A stretch of DNA of 6,911 nucleotides from an uncultured Actinomycetes bacterium. GTDB taxonomy: Bacteria; Actinomycetota; Actinomycetes; Nanopelagicales; Nanopelagicaceae. Each line of letters starts with the position of its first letter. Positions within the stretch are counted from its first letter, which is position 1. Where the stretch lies: assembly GCA_903899145.1 (NCBI GenBank), contig CAIUHY010000080.1, positions 1-6,911 of the forward strand, read 5' to 3'. The notes under the pieces are model-generated. The model searched no databases and was not told the origin of the DNA. It saw nothing but the letters and a program-made list of their open reading frames with translations. Below, piece after piece: positions 1 to 6,856 of this stretch. Position numbers and translations under genes: made by a program.

Positions 1-102
1 CTTCTACTGGCTAGCGGGTATCGCATGGATCACATTGTGGGCTTTGATCTCTTCCCGATGACCCAGCACGTGGAATGTGTTGCGCGCTTTACATTAGAAT
101 AA
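1..102 (+). CDS. C-terminal fragment of a TrmA/RumA-family SAM-dependent RNA methyltransferase
   Basis: Frame 1 is open from the window edge to a TAA at 100-102, giving 33 residues of a protein whose start lies outside the window. The segment reads GFDLFPMTQHVECVARF, which matches the closing motif of class I SAM-dependent RNA (uracil-5-)methyltransferases of the TrmA/RumA/TRAM group (typically D-x-FP-x-T-x-H-x-E). In that family the Glu of this motif (here codon 73-75) is the general base that completes methyl transfer to C5 of uridine in tRNA or rRNA; that role is family knowledge. Only seven bases separate the stop from the acnA start, so the two genes are probably co-transcribed. The fragment is too short to decide whether the substrate is tRNA U54 or a 23S rRNA uridine. 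Confidence 0.8.
   Translation, partial: LLLASGYRMDHIVGFDLFPMTQHVECVARFTLE
95..100 (+). promoter_or_regulatory. possible -10 element (TAGAAT) just upstream of acnA
   Basis: TAGAAT matches the TANNNT -10 consensus and differs from TATAAT at one position. It overlaps the stop codon of the preceding methyltransferase gene and ends nine bases before the acnA ATG, which would give a very short leader of about three or four bases. No convincing -35 element is visible at the usual spacing. This could be an internal promoter for acnA, but a short AT-rich hexamer next to a start codon can occur by chance, so it is only a candidate. Confidence 0.25.
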
Positions 103-109
103 AGAAGTC

Positions 110-2770
110 ATGAGTAAGAACTCTTTTAACGCCAAAGAAACCCTCGAGGTTGCTGGAAAGACCTACGAATTTTTTAATATTACAGGCCTTGATGGCGCGA
201 AAGATCTTCCATTTAGCTTGAAAGTTTTGCTTGAAAATCTCTTGCGCACAGAAGATGGCGCCAATATCACTGCAAATCAGATCACCTCGCTAGCTAAGTG
301 GGACCCTAAGGCTGAGCCAGATACTGAAATTCAATTCACGCCCGCCCGTGTCATCATGCAAGATTTCACCGGAGTTCCCTGTGTTGTTGACCTTGCTACG
401 ATGCGTGAGGCAATCGCAGATCTTGGGGGAGACCCGACAAAGGTCAATCCACTTGCCCCTGCCGAGCTAGTTATTGATCACTCTGTGATTGCAGATTTAT
501 TTGGAACGAAGACATCTTTTGAAGAGAACACAGATATTGAATATCAGCGCAACAAAGAGCGTTATCGCTTCTTGCGTTGGGGACAGAGCGCCTTTGATGA
601 ATTCAAGGTAGTCCCGCCAGGAACGGGAATTGTTCACCAAGTAAATATTGAATATTTAGCACGCGTAGTTATGACCAGAACTGTTGATGGAGTGCTTCGT
701 GCATATCCAGATACCGTTGTAGGAACAGATTCACACACAACTATGGTCAATGGTCTTGGAGTTCTTGGATGGGGCGTTGGAGGAATTGAAGCTGAAGCCG
801 CGCTTCTTGGACAACCTGTCTCGATGCTTATTCCACGTGTTGTTGGTTTCAAACTCAGCGGGCAATTGCCTGTTGGAACGACAGCAACTGACCTTGTACT
901 AACTATCACTGAAAGATTGCGTAAGCACGGAGTTGTTGGAAAGTTTGTAGAGTTCTACGGACCAGGAGTTGCTGCATTACCTATGGCAAATAGAACAGCG
1001 ATAGGAAACATGTCTCCTGAATATGGTTCTACCTGCGCAATTTTCCCGATCGATGACGAGACCTTGCGTTACCTCACATTGACAGGGCGTAGCGCAGAGC
1101 AGATCGAGCTAGTAGAAAAGTATTCTAAGAAAAATGGCTTGTGGCATGACCCATCCATTGAGCCACGTTTCTCTGAATACATCGAACTCAGTTTGGCGGA
1201 GGTCGTGCCTTCTATTGCAGGACCAAAGCGCCCACAGGATCGAATTTCACTTGATCACTCCAAGAGCGCCTATAACGAGATTATTCCAACGTACTTGAGC
1301 GATAAGAGCAGCACTAAGCCAATTAATGTTTCAGTAAACGGCACGGCCACGTCAATTTCAAATGGAGCAGTGGCAATTGCTTCCATTACTTCGTGCACAA
1401 ATACATCAAACCCATCTGTAATGATTGGTGCGGCCCTTCTTGCAAAGAAGGCTGTTGAAAAAGGTTTACGCAGTAAGCCTTGGGTAAAGACCACTTTGGC
1501 TCCGGGATCAAAAGTAGTTACTGATTATTACGACAAGGCAGGACTGACTCCATTTATGGAAGCCCTTGGTTTTAACCTTGTTGGCTATGGATGTGTGACC
1601 TGTATTGGTAACTCAGGACCATTGCCAATAGAGATCAGTAAGGCAATTAATGAGCATGATCTAGCGGTAACAGCTGTTTTATCTGGAAACCGTAACTTTG
1701 AAGGTCGTATTAGCCCTGATGTAAAGATGAACTACTTAGCTTCACCACCCCTGGTAGTTGCATACGCACTTTCTGGAACAATGAATCATGACTTTGAAAG
1801 TGATGCAATTGGTAATGATCAGCAAGGTAATCCCGTCTATTTGAAGGATATTTGGCCTAGTGCAGAAGAGATTGAAGCAGTCATCGCCTCATGTATTTCA
1901 TCAGATATGTTTAAAAAGGATTATGCAACTGTCTTCGAAGGAGATCACCGCTGGAAGTCACTAGATACTCCAACTGGTAAGACCTTTGATTGGGATGCTG
2001 ATTCAACTTATGTGCGCAAGCCGCCTTATTTTGAAGGAATGCCACGTGAGCCAAAGGCTGTTACAAATATTGCAGGCGCAAGAGTTCTGGCAATCCTTGG
2101 GGACTCAGTAACAACAGACCACATTTCACCTGCTGGAAATATCAAAGCTGATTCACCCGCAGGTAAGTATTTGGCAGAACATGGAATCGCGCGTACTGAC
2201 TTCAACTCATATGGCTCACGTCGCGGAAACCATGAAGTAATGATCCGAGGAACATTTGCGAATATTCGCTTAAAGAATCTTCTCCTAGATGGTGTTGAAG
2301 GCGGATTCACTCGCAACTTCCTTAAAGATGGCGCACAAGCAACAATTTATGAAGCATCTGCCGAGTACCAAGCAGCAGGAGTCCCGCTTGTTATTTTGGC
2401 TGGCAAGGAATATGGATCAGGATCCTCACGGGACTGGGCCGCTAAGGGCACCGCTCTTCTTGGAGTGCGCGCTGTGATCGCAGAATCATTTGAACGTATT
2501 CACCGCTCAAATTTGATAGGCATGGGTGTGCTTCCACTGCAATTCCTTGATGGTCAAAATGCGAAGTCGCTAGGGCTTGCTGGAAGTGAAACATTTGAGA
2601 TCACAGGAATTACAGAACTTAATAATGGCCAAACTCCAAAGACTTTGAAGGTAAAGGCCGGAGACGTTAGATTTGAGGCAAAACTGCGTATTGATACGCC
2701 AGGTGAAGCTGACTACTACCGCCATGGCGGCATCATGCAATACGTGCTTCGCAGCCTTCTTAACTCATAA
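110..2770 (+). CDS. acnA: aconitate hydratase (AcnA/IRP1-type [4Fe-4S] aconitase)
   Basis: Interconverts citrate and isocitrate via cis-aconitate in the cytosolic TCA cycle. At 886 aa it is close to E. coli AcnA (about 890 aa) and appears complete. The N-terminal aconitase domains cover roughly residues 60-560, followed by a linker and the C-terminal swivel domain at about 655-815. The three cluster ligands are visible as C429 (SITSCTNTSNP) and C495/C498 (GYGCVTCIGNSGPL), with the expected C-x65-C-x2-C spacing. Other family motifs are TDSHTTM (206-212), SGNRNFEGR (525-533), GDSVTTDHISPAG (664-676) and the active-site loop GSGSSRDWAAKG (769-780). The ATG is the first possible start after an in-frame stop (TAG at 95-97). 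Only a weak purine-rich AAGAAG lies just before it, too close to be a good Shine-Dalgarno. The domain order is that of AcnA, not AcnB, in which the swivel domain comes first. Seven bases separate it from the upstream methyltransferase gene. Confidence 0.98.
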   Translation: MSKNSFNAKETLEVAGKTYEFFNITGLDGAKDLPFSLKVLLENLLRTEDGANITANQITSLAKWDPKAEPDTEIQFTPARVIMQDFTGVPCVVDLATMREAIADLGGDPTKVNPLAPAELVIDHSVIADLFGTKTSFEENTDIEYQRNKERYRFLRWGQSAFDEFKVVPPGTGIVHQVNIEYLARVVMTRTVDGVLRAYPDTVVGTDSHTTMVNGLGVLGWGVGGIEAEAALLGQPVSMLIPRVVGFKLSGQLPVGTTATDLVLTITERLRKHGVVGKFVEFYGPGVAALPMANRTAIGNMSPEYGSTCAIFPIDDETLRYLTLTGRSAEQIELVEKYSKKNGLWHDPSIEPRFSEYIELSLAEVVPSIAGPKRPQDRISLDHSKSAYNEIIPTYLSDKSSTKPINVSVNGTATSISNGAVAIASITSCTNTSNPSVMIGAALLAKKAVEKGLRSKPWVKTTLAPGSKVVTDYYDKAGLTPFMEALGFNLVGYGCVTCIGNSGPLPIEISKAINEHDLAVTAVLSGNRNFEGRISPDVKMNYLASPPLVVAYALSGTMNHDFESDAIGNDQQGNPVYLKDIWPSAEEIEAVIASCISSDMFKKDYATVFEGDHRWKSLDTPTGKTFDWDADSTYVRKPPYFEGMPREPKAVTNIAGARVLAILGDSVTTDHISPAGNIKADSPAGKYLAEHGIARTDFNSYGSRRGNHEVMIRGTFANIRLKNLLLDGVEGGFTRNFLKDGAQATIYEASAEYQAAGVPLVILAGKEYGSGSSRDWAAKGTALLGVRAVIAESFERIHRSNLIGMGVLPLQFLDGQNAKSLGLAGSETFEITGITELNNGQTPKTLKVKAGDVRFEAKLRIDTPGEADYYRHGGIMQYVLRSLLNS

Positions 2771-2822
2771 ATTCGCACCTTTTACACGCACTTCTAGTGT
2801 GGCTGGAAGTATCGGCTCGCTC

Positions 2823-2828
2823 TAGACT
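2823..2828 (+). promoter_or_regulatory. candidate -10 element (TAGACT) for a leaderless dxs transcript
   Basis: TAGACT fits TANNNT and is followed by exactly six bases (TACTGC) and then the dxs ATG. The hexamer therefore sits at -12 to -7 if the A of the ATG is the transcription start. No Shine-Dalgarno sequence is visible before this ATG, which agrees with a leaderless mRNA, a common arrangement in actinobacteria. The -35 region (around 2799-2805) is not recognisable. The same geometry occurs before the iron permease gene in this window. The rest of the 64-bp acnA-dxs gap holds only a weak imperfect hairpin without a T-tract. Confidence 0.55.
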
Positions 2829-2834
2829 TACTGC

Positions 2835-4760
2835 ATGCTTGAATCTCTCAAAGGTCCAGAAGATTTAAAGGGGCTTACGCACGAGCAGCTCGCTGAGCTA
2901 GCGCAAGAGATTCGCACATTTCTCATTGAGAAAGTTTCCAAGACTGGTGGCCATCTTGGTCCAAACCTCGGAGTTGTTGAGCTCACGATCGCGATGCATA
3001 GAGTTTTTGATTCCCCGAAAGATGTCCTCCTATTTGATACTGGGCACCAGTCATATGTTCATAAGATTTTGACCGGTCGCATAGAAGGATTTGATCAACT
3101 GCGCCAGCGAGGTGGAATTTCTGGATATCCCAATCGCGCGGAATCTGAGCACGATGTTATTGAAAACTCACATGCATCTAGTGCGCTCTCATGGTCAGAT
3201 GGAATTGCCCGTGGTTTTAAAGTACAAGGTATTAAAGACCGCATGGTCGTTGCTTTAGTTGGAGATGGGGCTCTTACCGGAGGAATGTCATGGGAAGCGC
3301 TCAATAACATTGCCACAAGTGATGACCTCCCACTTGTCATTATTGTGAACGATAACGAGCGTTCATATTCACCAACTATTGGTGGTGTTGCGACGTATCT
3401 TTCTACTTTGCGCACGACACGAGGATATGAAAAGTTTTTGGAGTGGGGCAAAGGAATTTTAGAGCGGACCCCTGTTGTTGGCCAGCCCATCTATGAGACA
3501 TTGCACGGCGTAAAAAGAGGGATCAGAGACATTGTTATTCCTCGAGGTATGTTTGAAGACCTTGGCTTGAAATACTTTGGCCCAGTTGATGGTCACAACA
3601 TTGAAGCAGTTGAGAACGCGCTCGTGCATGCAAAAAATTATGGCTCACCTGTTCTTGTTCATGTCATCACAGAAAAGGGTAGAGGCCATGCACCTGCCGT
3701 CAATGATCAGGCAGAGAAGTTCCATGCTGTGGGAATTGTTTCACCAGAGACAGGTGAACCAGTAAAGAAGTCTTCAGCTACATGGACATCTGTTTTTTCA
3801 AAAGAACTCGTTGAGATTGGTAAAGAGCGTAAAGACCTTGTTGCTATTACCGCTGCAATGCTTGGGCCTACTGGCTTAGATCAATTCCAGAAGGCATACC
3901 CAGAGCGCACATTTGATGTGGGAATTGCAGAGCAACATGCAGCAACATCAGCTGCCGGTATGGCATATGCAGGTCTTCACCCTGTTGTTGCGATCTACTC
4001 AACATTTCTTAACCGCGCTTTTGATCAGTTACTACTAGATGTTGCCTTGCATGATGCAGGTGTTACTTTTGTTCTAGATCGCTCTGGAATTACTGGTGAT
4101 GATGGCCCATCCCATAATGGAATTTGGGATTTAGCGCTGACTGGAATAGTTCCGCATCTTTATGTTGCTGCTCCCCGTGATGGAGCGCGCTTAAAGGAAG
4201 TTCTGCGTGAAGCAATTGCGATCAATGACAAGCCAACTCTTATTCGTTTTCCTAAAGGAGCAGTACCTGCAGATATTCCTGCATTTGAACGACGCGATGG
4301 TATCGATGTTTTGTATAGAGGAGAGAGTGCGGACATCCTCCTTGTGAGTGTTGGAGCACTTGCCCAGGTCGCCGTTGATGCCGCTTCACAGGCTTACCGT
4401 GAGGGCGTAGGGGTGACTGTTATTGATCTTCGTTGGGTGAAACCATTAACTCAGGCATTAATTACCATGGCACAACGCTATAAGAGTGTTGTTGTGATTG
4501 AAGATGGCATTAGGCACGGGGGAATCGCTAGCTCTATTTCCGATCTCTTCCGCGAAGCAGGACTTTCAACGCCTATTCATTCAATCGGTGTACCACTAGA
4601 GTTTATTGAGCATTCAAAGCGCGATGAGATATTAAATGACTTGGGTATTACCGTGCAGACAATTACGCGTTCGTTGGTAACGTGGTCACTTTCTTTGAAG
4701 GATCAGATGGGTGAGTTGGATTCAAAGATCGAAGAGGCTTCAAAAACGCACCAAGAGTAA
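2835..4760 (+). CDS. dxs: 1-deoxy-D-xylulose-5-phosphate synthase
   Basis: Thiamine-diphosphate enzyme that condenses pyruvate with glyceraldehyde 3-phosphate, the first step of the MEP pathway to isopentenyl diphosphate; acts as a cytosolic dimer. The 641 residues show all three domains. The ThDP-binding part (about 1-300) has H40 (GGHLGPNLG), DTGHQSYVHKILTGR (68-82) and the ThDP/Mg motif GDG (143-145) ending in NDN (172-174). The pyrimidine-binding part (about 315-480) has catalytic E366 in DVGIAEQHAATSAAG and H427 in GDDGPSHNG. The transketolase C-terminal part covers about 490-612. The ATG gives the usual family N-terminus (LESLKGPEDLKGLTHEQL) and lies four codons after an in-frame TAG, so no earlier start exists. 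There is no Shine-Dalgarno; the gene is probably leaderless. Residues 610-641, an acidic, lysine-rich tail beyond the conserved core, are encoded in the 98 bp shared with the opposing permease gene. Confidence 0.98.
   Translation: MLESLKGPEDLKGLTHEQLAELAQEIRTFLIEKVSKTGGHLGPNLGVVELTIAMHRVFDSPKDVLLFDTGHQSYVHKILTGRIEGFDQLRQRGGISGYPNRAESEHDVIENSHASSALSWSDGIARGFKVQGIKDRMVVALVGDGALTGGMSWEALNNIATSDDLPLVIIVNDNERSYSPTIGGVATYLSTLRTTRGYEKFLEWGKGILERTPVVGQPIYETLHGVKRGIRDIVIPRGMFEDLGLKYFGPVDGHNIEAVENALVHAKNYGSPVLVHVITEKGRGHAPAVNDQAEKFHAVGIVSPETGEPVKKSSATWTSVFSKELVEIGKERKDLVAITAAMLGPTGLDQFQKAYPERTFDVGIAEQHAATSAAGMAYAGLHPVVAIYSTFLNRAFDQLLLDVALHDAGVTFVLDRSGITGDDGPSHNGIWDLALTGIVPHLYVAAPRDGARLKEVLREAIAINDKPTLIRFPKGAVPADIPAFERRDGIDVLYRGESADILLVSVGALAQVAVDAASQAYREGVGVTVIDLRWVKPLTQALITMAQRYKSVVVIEDGIRHGGIASSISDLFREAGLSTPIHSIGVPLEFIEHSKRDEILNDLGITVQTITRSLVTWSLSLKDQMGELDSKIEEASKTHQE
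4663..4760. other. 98-bp tail-to-tail coding overlap of dxs and the FTR1 permease gene
   Basis: The permease stop (TTA on the plus strand at 4663-4665) lies inside dxs, and the dxs stop (4758-4760) lies inside the permease gene. The segment encodes Dxs residues 610-641 and permease residues from about 252 to 283. In both proteins this is mostly tail beyond, or at the edge of, the conserved core. There is no intergenic sequence and no hairpin with a T-tract that I can see, so transcripts of the two genes must share at least these 98 bases as complementary 3' ends unless termination occurs within a coding region. Confidence 0.85.
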
Positions 4761-5514
4761 TTCCAAGATAGGCAAGGTAAACAGCCAATTGAAGCCACGT
4801 CATAGTGTCGGCAATACCGATTGATCCATCTAGTAACGTCATAAAAATTGAATTACTTCCGCCGAAGTTCCAGGCGTAAGAGTGAACTCCTGGAAGTTGC
4901 CCACGTAATTGGAATTCATTGATTCCATGAATAAGTACCCCGCCCGCGACAACAATGAGCGCCACACCCGTGACGCGGAAAAACTTACTTAAATTGATAT
5001 TAATGCTGCGCTTATAAAGAAGAACACCAAGTATGACGGCGGCAAATATTCCCAGGATAAGTCCTGCAAGGGGAGCAGTGTTATGGCGAACTGTTTTGAA
5101 GTTTGCATAAAGAAAGAGCGATGTCTCAAGTCCCTCACGAGCAACAGTTAAAAGTGCTGTAAAGGTGAGCGCGACTTTGCCCATGGCGAGTGCGGTATCC
5201 ACTTTTCCGTGGATCTCTTTTGCAATCGAGCGTGCGTTGTTTCTCATCCAAAAAACCATCCAAGTAACCAGTGCGACAGCAGCTAGAGATGTGATTCCTG
5301 CAAAGAGTTGTTCACTGGCTAGAGAAAGATGGGTTGAGGTAAATGTGAGGATTGCTCCGAACCCAAGTGCTAAAAGAATGGCTACACCGACCCCAAGCCA
5401 TACAAATGGCAGACTAGAACGCCGTCCTGAGCGAACGAGGTAGGCGATCAGGATCCCTATGATCAGAGAGGCTTCTAGGCCCTCTCGGATGGCAATGAGG
5501 AATGTGCTGAGCAT
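4663..5514 (-). CDS. efeU: FTR1/EfeU-family iron permease
   Basis: Integral membrane iron-uptake channel of the oxidase-dependent Fe transporter family (yeast Ftr1p, bacterial EfeU). The family signature REGLE appears twice, at residues 10-14 in the first membrane helix and 126-130 in the fourth; in Ftr1/EfeU these Glu residues are needed for iron passage. About seven hydrophobic helices can be read, near residues 5-27, 36-58, 70-92, 110-134, 148-166, 180-198 and 236-258. HSYAWNF (211-217) and the last helix also resemble the family, and 283 aa is typical. The ATG is the first start possible, because an in-frame TAG lies four codons upstream and later starts would remove the first REGLE helix. 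An AAGGAG lies 15 bases before the ATG, too far to serve well. No efeO or efeB partner is in this window: either the permease works alone or its partners are elsewhere. The 3' end overlaps dxs by 98 bp. Confidence 0.93.
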   Translation of the reverse strand: MLSTFLIAIREGLEASLIIGILIAYLVRSGRRSSLPFVWLGVGVAILLALGFGAILTFTSTHLSLASEQLFAGITSLAAVALVTWMVFWMRNNARSIAKEIHGKVDTALAMGKVALTFTALLTVAREGLETSLFLYANFKTVRHNTAPLAGLILGIFAAVILGVLLYKRSININLSKFFRVTGVALIVVAGGVLIHGINEFQLRGQLPGVHSYAWNFGGSNSIFMTLLDGSIGIADTMTWLQLAVYLAYLGITLGAFLKPLRSLNPTHPSDPSKKVTTLPTNA

Positions 5515-5520
5515 CCCGCA

Positions 5521-5526
5521 AGCCTA
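5521..5526 (-). promoter_or_regulatory. candidate -10 element (TAGGCT) for a leaderless permease transcript
   Basis: Read on the minus strand, TAGGCT fits TANNNT and is followed by six bases (TGCGGG) and the permease ATG, the same -12 to -7 placement seen before dxs. A TTGCGT at 5550-5545 on the minus strand sits 18 bases upstream and shares TTG with the -35 consensus; it lies within one arm of the inverted repeat described separately. Absence of a well-placed Shine-Dalgarno supports leaderless translation. The positions are seen directly; promoter activity is inferred. Confidence 0.5.
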
Positions 5527-5535
5527 AGACTCCTT

Positions 5536-5573
5536 CTATGAATTACGCAACTTGAATGTTGCGTAATTCATAG
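5536..5573. repeat. perfect 16-bp inverted repeat between rnd and the iron permease gene (operator and/or terminator)
   Basis: The left arm CTATGAATTACGCAAC (5536-5551) and right arm GTTGCGTAATTCATAG (5558-5573) are exact reverse complements around a six-base centre, TTGAAT. The repeat begins five bases after the rnd stop, so on the minus strand it could form a hairpin that ends or protects the rnd transcript. However, it is AT-rich (6 of 16 bases G or C) and is followed by AAGGAGTC, not a U-tract. Relative to the predicted permease transcription start it spans about -22 to -59 and covers the -35 region, which is where a repressor operator would sit. The sequence does not match a Fur, IdeR/DtxR or Zur box that I can recognise. 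The symmetry is certain; the function is open and may be double. Confidence 0.9.
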
Positions 5574-5578
5574 CACAC

Positions 5579-6847
5579 CTATTCCTCAGGCGGGGCCTCA
5601 GATTCACTTTCAGCTTCCGGCGTCGGCGCAGGTGGTAGAGGTTCAGTCTGCGCAAGGGGCGTAATCAATATTTCACCGACTGCTGTGATCTGCCATGGAC
5701 GTGCTCCGGCAGCTGAAAGAGTCGATGAGATAAAAGTAGTTAAGTTATTTTCCGGTGGCGTCTGCCACGTCAGTTGGCGAATAGCGTCAGGTGAGATCAA
5801 ATTTTCAACAGGCATTTCAAGTTCTGCAGCTTTGGCAATAACAGCGGCGCGTGCATGGGAAAGACGGGCGTATCCCAAGGGGTTTCGTTCTTTCCATAAC
5901 TTCACAACAGGAAGACCGCTAGAGGGCAGACGAAGTTCTGGAAGGTCTTGGGGTGCAAAGGTGAGGACCTGATGCATCAAGGTGAACCACTCGGTTGTGG
6001 GCAGGTTTTCTACGCGTGTTCTGCGCTTTACTATTTTGTTGAACTCATCGATTGCTGCAGGTCTTTTGGTAGCAATATCTACAAGGACCTCATCATTGAA
6101 AACTCTGCCGGCAGAGATATCGATGCTGCGGGCAAATTCATCCCGGGCATGCCAGAGCGCGCGAATGATGGCAAGGGTCATTCTGTCTTTGATCTTATGC
6201 ATTCCTGATGTGCGCCGCCATGGGTCTTTGCGGGCAGCAGGGGGAGTGTTCTTAAGGATCTGAGCGAAGTCTTCTTGGGCCCATGCAAGCTTTCCTTTTT
6301 CAATAAGCAATTTCTCTACTTCATCACGAAGATCAACAAGGACATCAACATCAAGTGCTGCATAGTTCAGCCACTCTTGTCGCAGTGGACGGATAGACCA
6401 ATCAACAGCGCTATGTTCTTTTGCAAGTGCAAGACCTAGAAGACTTTCACAGAGAGGTCCAAGTCCTACTCGTTCGCATCCCGCGATACGTCCGCCGAGT
6501 TCAGTATCAAAAAGATATTGTGGGGCAAGGCCAAGCTCTCGCATGCACGGCAGGTCTTGAGTACTTGCATGAATGATCCACTCGCAATTGATGAATGTTT
6601 CATTCATCTGCTTCCATAGGCTCTCATCGTTCACGGCGATGGGATCGATCAGATGCAGGCCGCCATTTCTGCGGAAAATCTGAATTAAATAGGCTCTTTG
6701 GCTATAGCGGTAACCAGATGCACGCTCAGCATCAATAGCAATGGGCCCGTTGCCTGCCGCAAGTTCTTTCAAACAGGAAAGAAAGCCTTCGCGGTCAATG
6801 ATTAATTCTGGAAGCCCAGCACGAGGGTGAAGAAGTGGTTCTGCCAT
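5579..6847 (-). CDS. rnd: ribonuclease D (DEDDy 3'-5' exoribonuclease with HRDC domain)
   Basis: Hydrolytic 3'-5' exoribonuclease that trims stable RNA precursors such as tRNA 3' ends in the cytosol. The DEDDy catalytic set is complete: D39 and E41 (exo I, IAIDAERASG), D98 in HASTQDLP (exo II), and Y162 and D166 in NYAALDVDVL (exo III). The exonuclease domain covers about residues 14-185, and an HRDC domain follows at about 215-297. Residues 300-400 resemble the second helical, HRDC-like region usual in actinobacterial RNase D, and the protein ends in a Pro/Glu-rich acidic tail (403-422), making it longer than E. coli Rnd (375 aa). The ATG is the first start after an in-frame TAA at 6856-6854; no Shine-Dalgarno is evident. 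Nine bases separate it from the stop of an upstream minus-strand gene, suggesting co-transcription. A perfect inverted repeat begins five bases after its TAG stop. Confidence 0.95.
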   Translation of the reverse strand: MAEPLLHPRAGLPELIIDREGFLSCLKELAAGNGPIAIDAERASGYRYSQRAYLIQIFRRNGGLHLIDPIAVNDESLWKQMNETFINCEWIIHASTQDLPCMRELGLAPQYLFDTELGGRIAGCERVGLGPLCESLLGLALAKEHSAVDWSIRPLRQEWLNYAALDVDVLVDLRDEVEKLLIEKGKLAWAQEDFAQILKNTPPAARKDPWRRTSGMHKIKDRMTLAIIRALWHARDEFARSIDISAGRVFNDEVLVDIATKRPAAIDEFNKIVKRRTRVENLPTTEWFTLMHQVLTFAPQDLPELRLPSSGLPVVKLWKERNPLGYARLSHARAAVIAKAAELEMPVENLISPDAIRQLTWQTPPENNLTTFISSTLSAAGARPWQITAVGEILITPLAQTEPLPPAPTPEAESESEAPPEE

Positions 6848-6856
6848 AAGAAATTA

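Noticed and set aside
634..909. Antisense open frame within acnA
   Set aside because: It is a shadow of the strongly conserved aconitase frame, with no recognisable motif or start context. The same holds for the open frames opposite or within acnA at 1270-1494, 2026-2316 and 2289-2477.
110..2770. Aconitase paralogue of the 2-methylcitrate pathway (AcnD)
   Set aside because: No prpB, prpC, prpD or prpF neighbour is present, and the next gene is the housekeeping dxs, so the standard TCA-cycle enzyme is the simpler call.
2787..2801. Small hairpin CGCAC-TTCTA-GTGTG in the acnA-dxs gap as a terminator for acnA
   Set aside because: The stem is only five pairs including one G-U and no T-tract follows, so it does not qualify as an intrinsic terminator.
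3095..3490. Minus-strand open frame of 131 codons inside dxs
   Set aside because: It lies opposite the conserved ThDP-binding region, has no family features and no ribosome binding site; it is explained by codon bias of dxs. The plus-strand frame at 3577-3765 is dismissed likewise.
5165..5443. Plus-strand open frame opposite the permease gene
   Set aside because: The opposite strand encodes clear membrane helices and a REGLE motif; the frame is a shadow. The frames opposite rnd (5685-6263) are dismissed for the same reason.
5508..5529. IdeR/DtxR-type iron box around TTAGGCT just before the permease ATG
   Set aside because: Seven bases match part of the consensus, but the other half-site (AACCTAA) is absent, so there is no real dyad.
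5530..5535. AAGGAG on the minus strand as the ribosome binding site of the permease
   Set aside because: It lies 15 bases before the ATG, an in-frame TAG sits between them, and no alternative in-frame start codon is better placed.
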